Made by a program: the position numbers and the translations under genes
Part shown: in pieces, positions 54,373-64,000 of the stretch
Position numbering within the stretch: the first letter of the stretch is position 1
Layout of the letters: every line of letters begins with the position of its first letter
Notes under the pieces: generated by a model
What the model was told of the DNA's origin: nothing
Database searches by the model: none
What the model saw: the letters and a program-made list of their open reading frames with translations, nothing else
Assembly (NCBI RefSeq): GCF_033118175.1
Contig: NC_083691.1
Coordinates: 17,581,001 to 17,645,000 of the forward strand
Reading direction: 5' to 3'
DNA: 64,000 bases
Source: Dama dama
Taxonomy: Eukaryota; Chordata; Mammalia; Artiodactyla; Cervidae

Positions 54373-54545
54373 AGATGTCCCCAGTGGTCCAGTGGTTAAG
54401 ACACAGGACTCGCACCAGAGGGGACACAGGTTCGATCCTGGTTAGGGAACTAAGATCCTGCATGCTGTGTACTATGGCCAAAGAAACGAAAAATAAAATA
54501 AATGGCCAGGCAGTTGTTAAAACACCGTTAAAAACAAACCAAAAA
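54373..54545 (+). mobile_element. CHR-1 type SINE
   Basis: Sense copy: 'GATGTCCCCAGTGGTCCAGTGG', B box GGTTCGATCCT, 'GGGAACTAAGATCCTGCATGC', 'TATGGCCAAAGAAACG', then a degenerate A-rich tail. Confidence 0.85.
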
Positions 54546-55233
54546 AAAGCCAAGATAAACCTCATCCCGTCCTCGCTATTGGTGAGCTGTCTGTGCCTAA
54601 GAGGCAAGACCGACCCACCCTGTTTTGCTGCCTACTCTCGCCCCTAAAACCAGCTTTTACCTGGCTCAGGTAGACACATCACTGCACCTGTGTTTTCCAC
54701 ACCCAACTCTCCGCTGCCGAGCCTGATGATGGTTAAACAGTGATGCTATGAAAGTTTTTAATGATTTAAAAGACTCTAAATATGACATAATGGAGAATTT
54801 GCAGTAATTGTGAATTTACATTCACAGTGATACTGCAGTTTTTAAATACAAGAAGTGAATATTTATTTTTAAGCAGAAAATCTGTTCTTAAAAAAAAAAA
54901 AATACAGCATTAAATAACTGCAAGCACTTCCCAGGGATTTCAAACTCAGTAACATATGACCTCTCTTTCTCTTTTCTTTCCCTTGCTAAAGAAATATAGT
55001 AATTATGTTGCTGCTAAGTACAAACTATTCAGTATGTTGTCTGGCCTCTGAAATTCAATCAGGAGTCACTAAAAGTCACCTGCTCCCCTCTGGAAGGTCT
55101 ATTACGTTTCTACCATCTTATGATGGTAGATGCTTAGATGAGCAGACGTGTAAATGCAAAAGAAAAAATGTGATAAGGTCACAGTTATGCAGAGTTTCTT
55201 CTCCAGGTTCTGGTACTTAAGCAAATTATGGAA

Positions 55234-55283
55234 ACATTTTGAAATTAGCTGGACCAGAAAGAATTCACCTGTTTCAAATATAA
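55234..55283 (+). repeat. 50-bp direct repeat, copy 1
   Basis: Identical over 50 bases to 56715-56764. It begins ACATTTTGAAATTAGCTGG and ends TTTCAAATATAA. The flanks do not match. Confidence 0.97.
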
Positions 55284-56422
55284 TCTCCAGGGTCGAGATT
55301 AATGCAATAAACCCGAATCAAATATGATGTGAAGAAATCAGATATGCTGATGTCAGACAAATAAACTAAGCAAACTTTCCCTTACCAAGGAACAAAGGGG
55401 TGAAATGGTGTTGAAGGAAGATTATATAACTTCTCTGTGAAACATGAATAAGATACACCCAAGCCATTCTTCCCAAAAGGCCATGAATTCACTTTCACAT
55501 GTGATGATATTCACGTTGAAACATTAAAAATACTGTTGACACTTAACATCCTCTATAGTTTATGTAATTATATTAAACTGTTGTACTTTCTAATCATGCT
55601 ATTTTTAATTTTGATGCAATAATCATGTCAATCTACGCAAGGATCCTAACTTCATTAACTATACATAGAGAATATTCCTGAAAATTGTATCCTTAGAAGA
55701 TGACATATTTAGCACCACCTGATGGTACAAAAGAGAGATAAGAAAAGGCCTTAATATTTGAATCATGCAAAGGGAAATTGTGATTTTTTTTATATAAATG
55801 TATATATTTTACAACAGACAACATTTTGAGGACCTCAGCATGTGGCATCAATTTTCTTTGATACGGAAACATTTTAAGAGATTTTCATGCAAAAATCTAC
55901 CTAAATTGTATTTATATAGAACATAAACTTTGACTCCATGAGTAAAACAATTCATAAATCACATCACTATTTCTTCATATCAAAACATTTTATTTGATAA
56001 TCTGTTAAATTTATAAGCTCTATAAAATTATGTATTTAACAAAATCTTGAATTGCTAGGAAGTATCTGCCAAGAGAGAATTTGAAAATATTACACATGTT
56101 GCAGTAGGAAATGCTTCCCAAAATTTGAATTTCTCTGTATCTAAAACACAAATATTTTTAAAACACGATGGAGACCTCCAGTTTTAATACAGAAGAGTAA
56201 AGAAGATATTTCAACCTCCTTGCAAAATGAACTTGCAAGTTAAAAACAAAAAAACCCAGAGGCATAAGCAACCCCAAACCATGTTGTATAAGGAATGGAG
56301 GTGAAAGGCAGGGGTGGCCAAACAGGAGAGGGGACCTCGTGGCTGCAACTGTGGACAAGGCTGAGAAGGTGAAGGGCCTAAAGAAAGTGGCAGGTCTAAG
56401 GGTCAAACCGAGCTTTTTTCTT

Positions 56423-56448
56423 GGGGGCGGGCAGGGGTGGGAAGTGGG
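56423..56448 (+). other. G-quadruplex motif
   Basis: G5-C-G3-CA-G4-T-G3-AAGT-G3. It lies in the GC-richer island between the two 50-bp repeats. Confidence 0.8.
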
Positions 56449-56714
56449 ACGTTCCCATGAACGGAGTTTGGTATGAAACTCAAAAGGAAAGCAGGATGTG
56501 GTGGGCCAGCTGGGAAACCAGTCAGGCCCACCATAGCTGCAGGAAGCAGTCTGTCCGTGAGGCAGGAAGCAGAAGAGAAACTCGGCGTTCAGAGTTGCCT
56601 CTGAATATGTCAGGTGATTTTGAAAGTGAAATCTGAAAAGAAGGCTCTTAAACCCAAAGCCCTGTGTCTCTGAAGAATTCTTGCTAAGTGTCCATGGTCT
56701 TGCTCCCCATTGTG

Positions 56715-56764
56715 ACATTTTGAAATTAGCTGGACCAGAAAGAATTCACCTGTTTCAAATATAA
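56715..56764 (+). repeat. 50-bp direct repeat, copy 2
   Basis: Second copy of the sequence at 55234-55283, same orientation, no mismatch. Confidence 0.97.
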
Positions 56765-56959
56765 GTAATGACCAAAAAGGATCCAGCATCCAGATCAATG
56801 TTTTAAAATACTGCATAAAAAGAAAGCAAATATCCAATAAAATAAAGAAAAGAAAATACTGACCAGGAAACTGTTACTAAGAAGAAGCTTACGTTGTTAT
56901 CTATAGCATATCAACTTGTATGTTAAAAAACTGAAAAACAATCACCTTGACAAAGCATG

Positions 56960-58010
56960 ATCTCAAAGCAGATACAAGAGTTCAGGAAATCCATGGTTTC
57001 CTAACAGCAGGAGATAAAACAAGTCAATAGAGCTCAGAAAAGATGTGGGAGAGAGAAATGAATTCATCACAGACATGAAGGCGATGTTGACAGCAGCTCT
57101 GAAAAGTAAAGAAACAACTGAAAATCTAGCAAAAGACATGACAATCAAGAGGCTGAGAAGTATAATCAAAATAAAATTAAAATAACCAAAGGATTAGGAC
57201 GGGTTAGGAAGAAAATGAAAGATAAATAAGACAAATCAAGAAATCCAACATATGGACAACTGGTGTCCCCAGGACTGAACAAGGTTAATACATATTTTTA
57301 AATGATATGCTAAAAAAAAAAAACTTCTAGATATAAAAGGTTCTACTATGCAGACTAAAAAGACATCCAAGGAAAAATTGACAGTCAGGAGATACACTGA
57401 AGAAATAGAGGAGTAAGTATATTCTATAAAGTAATATAAAGGACACAAGCATAAAAATGTACACCTTGGAAATTATTGAAAGAAATGTGTTTATGCATAC
57501 CAAGATAATTAGGCCACCAAAAACAACATCAAGTAATTTCCAAAAGTACAAATAATGAAACTAAAAGCCCTGACTACAACGAACAAGCTAGAAATTAACA
57601 ATGAAACTAAAATACACACACAAACAAATCCTTACCATTTGGAAATTTAAACATTTTCCATTCATAGTCAAAGAAAAATCAAAGCTGGAATTTTGTTATA
57701 ACTAGAAAACAGCCATAATTTTAAAAGCTATACAGCAGAACCTATGGTTTACATTTTCAGCAGGGCTCAAAAAAATGCACAGAATTTTTCATATATGTTA
57801 ATACACAGAAAAAAACAGAAATAGATAAATCATCCAATGAAAGGTGAAAGAACATGGATAAAGTCAAGAATAAAAAAGAGAAGGAATTAGTAAGCATAAA
57901 ATGTGAAATAGTTTAATTGGAAAACTGAAACATAATAGTAATGATAAATACAGAAGCTCAAATAAGAAAATAAGTAAATTAACAGTTAATCTGCTTAATT
58001 TTAACAAGAA
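56960..58010 (+). mobile_element. L1/HAL1-like relic
   Basis: A-rich sense strand with L1-family phrases in order: 'GAAATCCAACATATGGACAACTGGTGTCCCC' type (ORF1 C-terminal region) near 57239-57270, 'ATTGACAGTCAGGAGATACACTGAAG' near 57378, 'GTCAAAGAAAAATCAAAGCTGGAATTTTG' near 57668 and 'AGCAGGGCTCAAAAAAATGC' near 57760. The combination suggests HAL1 or an old L1. Stops in all frames; no protein is left. Confidence 0.5.
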
Positions 58011-58316
58011 AACACAAACAGTATGTAAATGTTTTATATATATAAAAATAAATAAATATATCTACATATAAATATATACATTTATATAAATGCATGATTT
58101 TAGGAATCATGCAAGATCACTTCTCTCTGTGGCTCTAATGATGAATTTGAGTTGAAATATTTTCAGGAATATATAAATCACTAAAATTCACATCAAAGAA
58201 ATTAAGAATTCAGAGTAGATTACTCAAGAGGAAATGGAAAAACATGTTACAGTGCTAACATCTCCCAAAAGCAGTGAGCTTAGATGATTTGATAACAGAT
58301 ACCTACCAAATGCTTT

Positions 58317-58528
58317 GCTATTGCTGTTTAGTCACTCAGTCATGTCCAACTCTTTTGACTGCATGGACTGTAGCCCACCAGGGTCCTCTCTTCATGGGAT
58401 TTCCCAGACAAGAATACTGGAATGGGTTGCATTTACTCCTCCAGGAGATCTTCCTGACGTAGGGATCGAACCCGTGTCTCCTGCTTGGTAGGCAGATTCT
58501 TTACCACTGAGCCAATCAGGAAGCCCCA
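58317..58528 (-). mobile_element. Bov-tA SINE
   Basis: Antisense copy with an intact B box (complement GGATCGAACCCG): start 'GCTATTGCTGTTTAGTCACTCAGTC', end 'GAGCCAATCAGGAAGCCCC'. No target duplication was found. Confidence 0.94.
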
Positions 58529-58890
58529 TCAAACCCATAAGAAACAGATTAACTCTAGTTCTTTCAAACTATTCTAGATCATGGAAAAAAACAATGGAGG
58601 CTGGTAATGCTTTTTTCTTTCTCCTTCAGGCTAGTAGAACATTGGTTGAGAACAATAGGAACAAAGAGGACATGAAAAAGAGTTCTAAAAAGCAATTCAA
58701 AATATTAAAAGAAAAATATACAACAACGAAGTAACATCAATCTCAAAAGGCAAGAAGAGTTAAAATTCATCACTGATTTTTACAAACTATCATACGAATA
58801 TATGAAAAGAAAGAAAATCAAATGATCATCTCCATGTATTATAAAGAAGCATTTTATATATGTTAACATCTATTTTTAGTAAATATTCTT
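58529..58890. other. AT-rich unique sequence
   Basis: No gene or repeat was recognised. Confidence 0.5.
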
Positions 58891-58897
58891 AAATATA

Positions 58898-59106
58898 ATG
58901 AAGGGCTTCCCAGTAGTTCAGTGGTAAGGAATCCAATGCCAAGCAGGAGACTTGGGTTTGATCCCTGGGTTGGGAAGATCCTCTGGAGTAGGAAATGGCA
59001 ACTTGCTCCAGTATTCTTGCCTGGAAAATTCCATGGACAGAGAAGGCTGGTGGGCTACAGTCCGTGGGGTCGCAAAAGAGTCAGGCACTACTTAGCAACT
59101 AAAAAC
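58898..59106 (+). mobile_element. Bov-tA SINE
   Basis: Sense copy, head 'GGGCTTCCCAGTAGTTCAG', B box GGTTTGATCCC, end 'GGCACTACTTAGCAAC'. Short flanking repeat AAATATA at 58891-58897 and 59107-59113. Confidence 0.94.
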
Positions 59107-59113
59107 AAATATA

Positions 59114-60211
59114 GGAAAAGGTGGATGATTTCTCAGTATGATATAAAGATATAACATCTATTGAAAGAATGTCAATTAAGTATGTGTGTTTGTGTATTTA
59201 GTTTGTGTGTGTGTGTCAATCCAAGTTAGTAATATGTTTAATGGAGGAAATTAGTAGCTTCCAATTCAGTCAGGAAAAAGAAAAGAATGCCCATGACTAC
59301 AACTATCATCCTTTTTCTGGCAGTAGTAGTCCATCCAATTTGATGAAAGAAATACAAATGCAGTAAAAAATGAAAAAGAAGAATTCAAATTTCATGACCT
59401 TTAAGCTAGTAAATAAAAAGGAATCATTGAAAAGCTATCACAAACAATAATTTTGTAAGATACAGATTTTATGTAGAGACATCATTGCTTTTATAAATGA
59501 TGACTAGTTTGATGAGATTCTATATGGTACTTTGGGCCAAATTCATATTGAACTTCAGCTTACAGTCTTAAGTAAAAATAGCAAAGTCTACAGTCTTGAA
59601 TAAAAATAGCAAAGTCCTGAACTACTTACCCATAGTAAGTTACCATTTGTGTCTCACTCCCTCCCAAAAATAAACTACATAAACACATAGGCTAATATAC
59701 ACACAGACTATCTCTAGAAAGTTACACAAGACCTACTGCAATCATGTCTGAGGCAGGGAATTTGATGACTGAGAATCGGGAATGAAAGAGAAACTCACTT
59801 TTCACCATATTCTATTCGTTGTTTTGTATGTTGTATCACGGGCATGTAACTATCCACAATATAAATAAAATCTATTTTAATCAATATGAAAAGAATGTCT
59901 TCTTACTGGCAGTGCATCTCATTTCATGGTTAGTTCTTAAGAATTCTTATCTTTGCAGCCTTAAAAAAGCTCATAAAATTTCTATCTCAAAACTCACTTC
60001 TCATAACTGTTGAGAAAAAACAATAACTGTTCTTCTCTTTTTAACAACATTTAGAGTTGTTTTAAACGGAAACACAGAGTGCCGTCTATTTCTGTGTTCT
60101 TTTTTGACCACAAAGCACTTTAGCATCATTATCGTGTGACGGTCTCATCCATTTTGAAGCATTTTGCCTTGTTTGGGAAAGGAGATTGGTAGTCTGCACA
60201 TCACCCAGCAG
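59114..60211. other. AT-rich unique sequence
   Basis: No gene was recognised. Holds an imperfect (TG)n at about 59180-59216 and the 28-bp tandem duplication at 59561-59616. Confidence 0.5.
59561..59616 (+). repeat. 28-bp tandem duplication
   Basis: Units 59561-59588 and 59589-59616, both TACAGTCTT..ATAGCAAAGTC, differ at two adjacent-region bases (TAAGT versus GAATA context). Confidence 0.93.
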
Positions 60212-60345
60212 CCAGGCGGCCAGGACTCAAAGCCCAGCCCTGGCATTTACCAGCAGGAGACCCTAAGCACGTCTATAACCTTCTCCTGCCTCAGATTCCC
60301 CACCTGTAAAATGAAGAACTCTGTTGTGAGAATTACATGAGTTCA
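60212..60345 (+). repeat. MIR SINE
   Basis: 'GACTCAAAGCCCAGCCCTGGCATTTACC', 'CTCAGATTCCCCACCTGTAAAATG' and 'GTTGTGAGAATTACATGAG' follow the MIR consensus. A Bov-tA is inserted in its 3' end. Confidence 0.8.
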
Positions 60346-60351
60346 TTCTTG

Positions 60352-60556
60352 GACTTCCCTGGTTGCTCAGACAGTAAAGAATCTGCCTGCTATGTAGGAC
60401 ACCCAGGTCCGATCCCCGGGTTGGGAAGATCTCCTGGAGAAGGGAATGGCTACCCACTGCAGTATTCTTGCCTGGAGAGTCCCTTGGGCAGAGGAGCCTG
60501 GCAGGCTGCAGTCCACTGGGTCACAAAGAGTCGGACACGACTGAGCAGCTAACTCT
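60352..60556 (+). mobile_element. Bov-tA SINE in a MIR 3' end
   Basis: Sense copy with the 10-bp perfect target duplication TTCATTCTTG at 60342-60351 and 60557-60566. B box GGTCCGATCCC. The end 'GTCGGACACGACTGAGCAGC' is very close to the family form, suggesting a fairly young copy. Confidence 0.96.
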
Positions 60557-60583
60557 TTCATTCTTGTAGAACACTAACAGTGA

Positions 60584-60613
60584 CTAGCCCACTAGTGATT
60601 ACTAGTGGGCTAG
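60584..60613. other. Perfect 13-bp inverted repeat, 4-nt loop
   Basis: Arms CTAGCCCACTAGT (60584-60596) and ACTAGTGGGCTAG (60601-60613) pair without mismatch around GATT. There is no U run after it, so not a Pol III terminator, and no gene ends here. Confidence 0.95.
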
Positions 60614-61102
60614 AAGTGACCAATGATTATTCTTCAGATCTGGGGACTCAGTTCAGTTGCTTTGAGAAGCAAGTGCCTTCTTAGGCTGTGGGCGGAGGAT
60701 GAGTTAACTCAGGTATGTCCGTGATGCTGGACTCTCTGGACTCTGAGTCCCTATTTGTGATTTCTTCATGTGGGAAGGTGAAAAACCAGAAACCTATGCT
60801 CTCCTTCTGAGCTTGGCACACAGGGAACCCACAGCTTACAAACTTCTCTTATTTTTAAAATTCTCACTCGCAAAAATAAAAACCACTGCTTTCTTCCACT
60901 GGGCCCAGGAGGGAGTAGATCACTTAGCAAAAGCATTCATCACCTTGGAAGAACCACCTTGATTTATACAGAGATAATGTGGCTACTACAAGCAGAGTAA
61001 ACTGTCTTAGCAATTAAAAATCTCATCCTTATCTCCAAGATAGCCATTGAATTACCAGCTACAGTGATATTTTATTCTACTATTACTCATTGCTTACTGT
61101 TC
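60614..61102. other. Unique sequence
   Basis: No gene or repeat was recognised. Confidence 0.5.
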
Positions 61103-61113
61103 AAAGAAGATGT

Positions 61114-61328
61114 GGGCTTCCCAGGTGGCACAGTGGTAAAGAATTCACTTGCCTATGCCGGAGACTTGGGTTCAAACCCTGGGTCAGGAAGATCCCCTGG
61201 AGAAGGAAATGGCTACCCACTCCAGTATGCTTGACTGGAGAATTCCACGGACAGAGAAGCCTAGCGGGTTACAGTCCACAGGATCACAAACAGTTGGACA
61301 CGACTCAGCAATTATGCATTCATGCACA
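61114..61328 (+). mobile_element. Bov-tA SINE
   Basis: Sense copy, head 'GGGCTTCCCAGGTGGCACAG', B box GGTTCAAACCC, end 'GGACACGACTCAGC'. The target duplication AAAGAAGA(T/C)GT lies at 61103-61113 and 61329-61339. Confidence 0.95.
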
Positions 61329-61339
61329 AAAGAAGACGT

Positions 61340-62017
61340 AGGAATACACATTTCAGAGCTGGACTGATTCTTCCATAAACATAAATGGAGCACTTATTCT
61401 GTGCCAGGAGGCGATCGATGCTTATTGTTGAGCATACGGAAAATACGCCAGGGGGTATGCTTTTGAGCAACTCACAGTCTAAGGCCTTCTCTAATGTGCC
61501 AATAGCCAATGTTTTAAGATGAAGGGGGGTTATTTGTATCCTATTTGTATTTTGCAAAATATGCCTTACCCAGATATTTTCTGTACAAACCCTGGCATCT
61601 ATCAGCATAGCTGAAACACTCTTCCTTACTTCTTTGTTTAAAGAGCCCATCTCTCAAAAGCAGGTCAAGTATCCTGTCCTGCATGACCCCTTCAGTCAGC
61701 CCCTCCTCTCTTTTCTGTGGCCCTGGGCCTGTTCATCACCACAGCTCCTCTCCTCTGAGAGGCCCAAGTCCTCATCACTGTGTTCTCAGTGAGTGCAGGG
61801 CACTCTGTAAATGGTTGCTGAAGCAAGTTCCAGAAACTTTCTGGCTTCCCTTTTATCCAATTCGACTTCAATTCCCCTCTGGGATTTGACCCACATGGTC
61901 TCTGTCTCAGCTGGAATCCACTGAGGCTACTCCCTGGTATCGTGGTTGGTTCTCCTGCCAGCAGTGACAATGTAGAAAACACCGATCACCAGTAGATCAC
62001 CTCTATCGGATGCCTGA
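61340..62017. other. Unique sequence with weak L2 echo
   Basis: No gene was recognised. 'GAGCACTTATTCTGTGCCAGG' at about 61388 and 'AACTCACAGTCTAAGGCC' at about 61470 suggest an ancient L2 piece. Confidence 0.45.
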
Positions 62018-62235
62018 AAGTGAAAGCAAAAGGGTTAGCCACTCTGTTGTGTCTGACTGTGATCCTATGGACTGTAGTTCTCCAGGCTCCTCTGTTCATG
62101 GGCTTCTCCAAGCAAGAATACTGGAGTGGGTTCCCACTCCCTTCTCCAGGGCATCTTCCCAACCCAGGGATCAAACCTGGGTCTCCAGTAGGGGAGGCAG
62201 TTTCTTTACCTTTAACCATCTGAGCCATGAGGAAC
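62018..62235 (-). mobile_element. Bov-tA SINE
   Basis: Antisense copy starting TGAAAGTGAAAGC and ending 'CATCTGAGCCATGAGGAA'. The B-box complement GATCAAACC shows CpG decay. A few inserted bases ('TTTACCTTTAACCATC') lie in the tRNA part. Confidence 0.93.
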
Positions 62236-64000
62236 ACCTAGGATGCTCCAAAATGTTATTAAAAACAGAGCATTTGTATTCAGCAAGAAGATTTTCTTTT
62301 AGAGCAAAATGGAGAACAATTTCCAAGAACATCCAAATCTACAGCTCGGGTATGCAGATGAAGTGTGTTTTTTTTGTTTTTTTTTTTCATAAACTTTACA
62401 GTCAGTGAACTCTTAGGAATTCCCTTCTGTCCTTGAAAGAATGAGCTTCAAAGTCAACCTGAAACCCCACTGTGAAAACATATGCAAATGTGTACGAAGG
62501 AACTCGGCCCCACTGGGAAAGCCACCGCCACACCAAAATGAAGCTCTGTTATTTGTGGACTTTGAGACATGACAGTTTCGAAAGACACAGGCAGGTGTTC
62601 TGAAAGCGCCAGTCGGGCAATGCCAGCCTCCTCTCTGTGGTTCCCTAAGTCCTTTGTGTCTTTCCTTCTATCTGGTTTTGGCCACTTTTCTACTGTCTCG
62701 ATCATTTCAATACCAGCAGGAGGCTAGGAGAAGCTAAGAGAGATGATATCATAATCTTCCTTTATTTATTTTTTTTTTCTGGTGGTGTTTATGATAAAAG
62801 GTTGGAGGGGAAAGAGTGTGAAATTTCAGAGTTCACATGCGGGCTCTGATTCTCCCCTGGGTTTTGATGATTCACGCACTGGCTCTGCCCTGTTTCCACA
62901 GATATTTGACTCAAGCTCAGAATCTCTTATTTCCCAAACAAAGTGCTAGGCGTTTTGAGAAATGCAAGAGGACCAACGTCTGAGCCCTGCTCTCTGGAGT
63001 TCATCTCTCAAAGGAAACAAGTGAAATCATTATGAACCATTAATATGGGAAAGAGTATCCAACCTCCAATCAGTAGAACAAATGTATCATAGAAATGCCA
63101 AGAGCCGGTTGCATGTTCTTGAGCCAGACCTTCTTTCTCATCCCCAGATACGTGGGGCTAGTGAGAATCAGCCTGGGGCCTTATCTTTACTCCTTCCTGA
63201 TGCAGTGAGCATGGAAGCAGCAACTCAGCAGGAAGCAAAGATGGTGATGATAACCATGGTGGCCCAAGGTCTGTCCCTAGCGAGGATGCTTGGAGAGCCC
63301 CGGGCATCATCAGGTCAGCTCTGGAAGGAGTGAATCCCTTGGCTCCCAGCTCTGAATCCCCTCCCTTGGGGCTCATCAAGTCACCCCCCTCTGACTCCCA
63401 ACAATCACTCTCTGGCCTCTGCAGCACACACACACACCCCCCAAAAAAAAAAACTCCATGGAGGGGCCTTGGTCAAAGAGTGGAAACTTGGTTCATGCTT
63501 GAAATTACATTCTACGATATTTGTAGATTACAGCATGGTGCAGGTTTTCCTCATTCCCTTTTGCATATGAATTGATCGGCTGCCCTGAAACTACCGCTTA
63601 AGACAAAGGGGTTTGATTTATAGCCAGTCTCTCCCTCATGAATCATACCTGCAGTGTGGCACTCGGGGTCCCCAGGCGAAGCGGCAATGCCTTTTATAAA
63701 TGACTTGGGGGGGGGACCTCCAATGGGGAGGTCCACCCCCGTCACTCTGCCTTTGCTCAAGATTACCCACAGGGACTTTAGACCCAGTTTTTGCCAGTCC
63801 GCCAGGTGTGTTCTGTGTTGTTTTTGTTTTAAATTAAGGAATGTCAGAATTAAATTCGATGGCTCTGTGCCCTGCACTATGCCGGCTGTAGAGATCCAGC
63901 CCTAACACGTGTCCCCCACCTGCAAGGACAGCTCCTTACCTGGGATTGCTCACCTGGGATGTGAGCGGAGACAGCAGTCTGGCCTTTGCAGGAGCGACAG
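62236..64000. other. Unique sequence with weak L2 and a stem-loop
   Basis: No gene was recognised to the window end. 62905-63060 has L2-like wording ('GTGCTAGGCGTTTTGAGAAATGC', 'CTCTGGAGTTCATCTC'). A short (CA)n lies at 63424-63437. Confidence 0.45.
63708..63740. other. 14-bp stem-loop with G/C-run arms
   Basis: Left arm G8ACCTCC (63708-63721), loop AATGG, right arm GGAGGTCCACCCCC (63727-63740). The arms pair at 13 of 14 positions. The 9-base G run overlaps the left arm. Confidence 0.85.

Larger units (their letters stand above)
54546..56959. other. AT-rich unique sequence with a 50-bp repeat pair
   Basis: No gene was recognised. A 186-codon minus frame (56158-56718) has no domain and overlaps the downstream copy of the 50-bp repeat. 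56200-56640 is an isolated GC-richer island in AT-rich DNA. Confidence 0.5.

Noticed and set aside
56158..56718. 186-codon minus-strand open frame as a gene
   Set aside because: No domain or signal, ends inside AT-rich DNA, and its start overlaps the second copy of the 50-bp repeat. No intron or promoter support.

Overview
This window is ruminant (pecoran artiodactyl) nuclear DNA, most likely cattle, sheep, goat or a close relative. The evidence is the repeat content. About twenty Bov-tA/Bov-A SINEs, ten BovB (RTE-clade) LINE segments and four CHR-type tRNA-Glu SINEs lie on a background of ruminant L1 3' ends, old mammalian MIR/L2 elements and MaLR (MLT1) LTRs. I see no convincing host protein-coding exon, rRNA or intact tRNA. 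The window reads as intergenic or deep intronic sequence. Reading frames above about 100 codons are either inside retroelements or show no domain, codon or splice support.

Layout. Positions 1-9600 are mostly unique sequence with decayed MIR/L2 pieces, an antisense MLT1 LTR, one Bov-tA, a (TG)n and a (CG/CA)n microsatellite, and a retroposed 5' half of tRNA-Lys(CTT) near 9168. Positions 9600-14600 hold two antisense BovB 3' fragments, a MaLR-like LTR piece and two MIRs. Positions 14600-19700 are GC-richer, with a G-quadruplex motif beside a 14-bp palindrome, a CHR-2 SINE, a Bov-tA, two MIRs and a 36-bp minisatellite. Positions 20100-27500 hold antisense L1, antisense and sense BovB, CHR-1, Bov-tA and an MLT1 LTR with a 16-base C run. 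Positions 28140-31400 are a retroelement cluster: an L2 tail, three same-strand L1 3' ends, and Bov-tA copies nested inside a MIR and inside an L1. The largest coding relic is a 5'-truncated BovB LINE at about 35925-37421. It carries much of a reverse transcriptase, broken by a frameshift, a stop codon, an A-run frameshift and an Asp-to-Asn change in the catalytic YADD box. Positions 37790-54550 alternate unique sequence with BovB, L1, L2, Bov-tA and CHR copies. Positions 54550-60200 are AT-rich, with an L1/HAL1-like relic and a 50-bp perfect direct repeat whose copies are 1.48 kb apart. Positions 60200-64000 hold a MIR, three Bov-tA copies and two strong inverted repeats.

No operon-like or pathway logic is present. 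The history that can be read is one of layered retroposition. Several SINEs have clear 8-11 bp target-site duplications, and the nesting order (MIR and L2 oldest, then MaLR and older L1, then Bov-tA and BovB) agrees with known repeat ages. I found no clear new biological system. The most unusual items are the tRNA-half retrocopy, the 50-bp repeat pair, the perfect inverted repeats and the Z-DNA and G-quadruplex-prone tracts.
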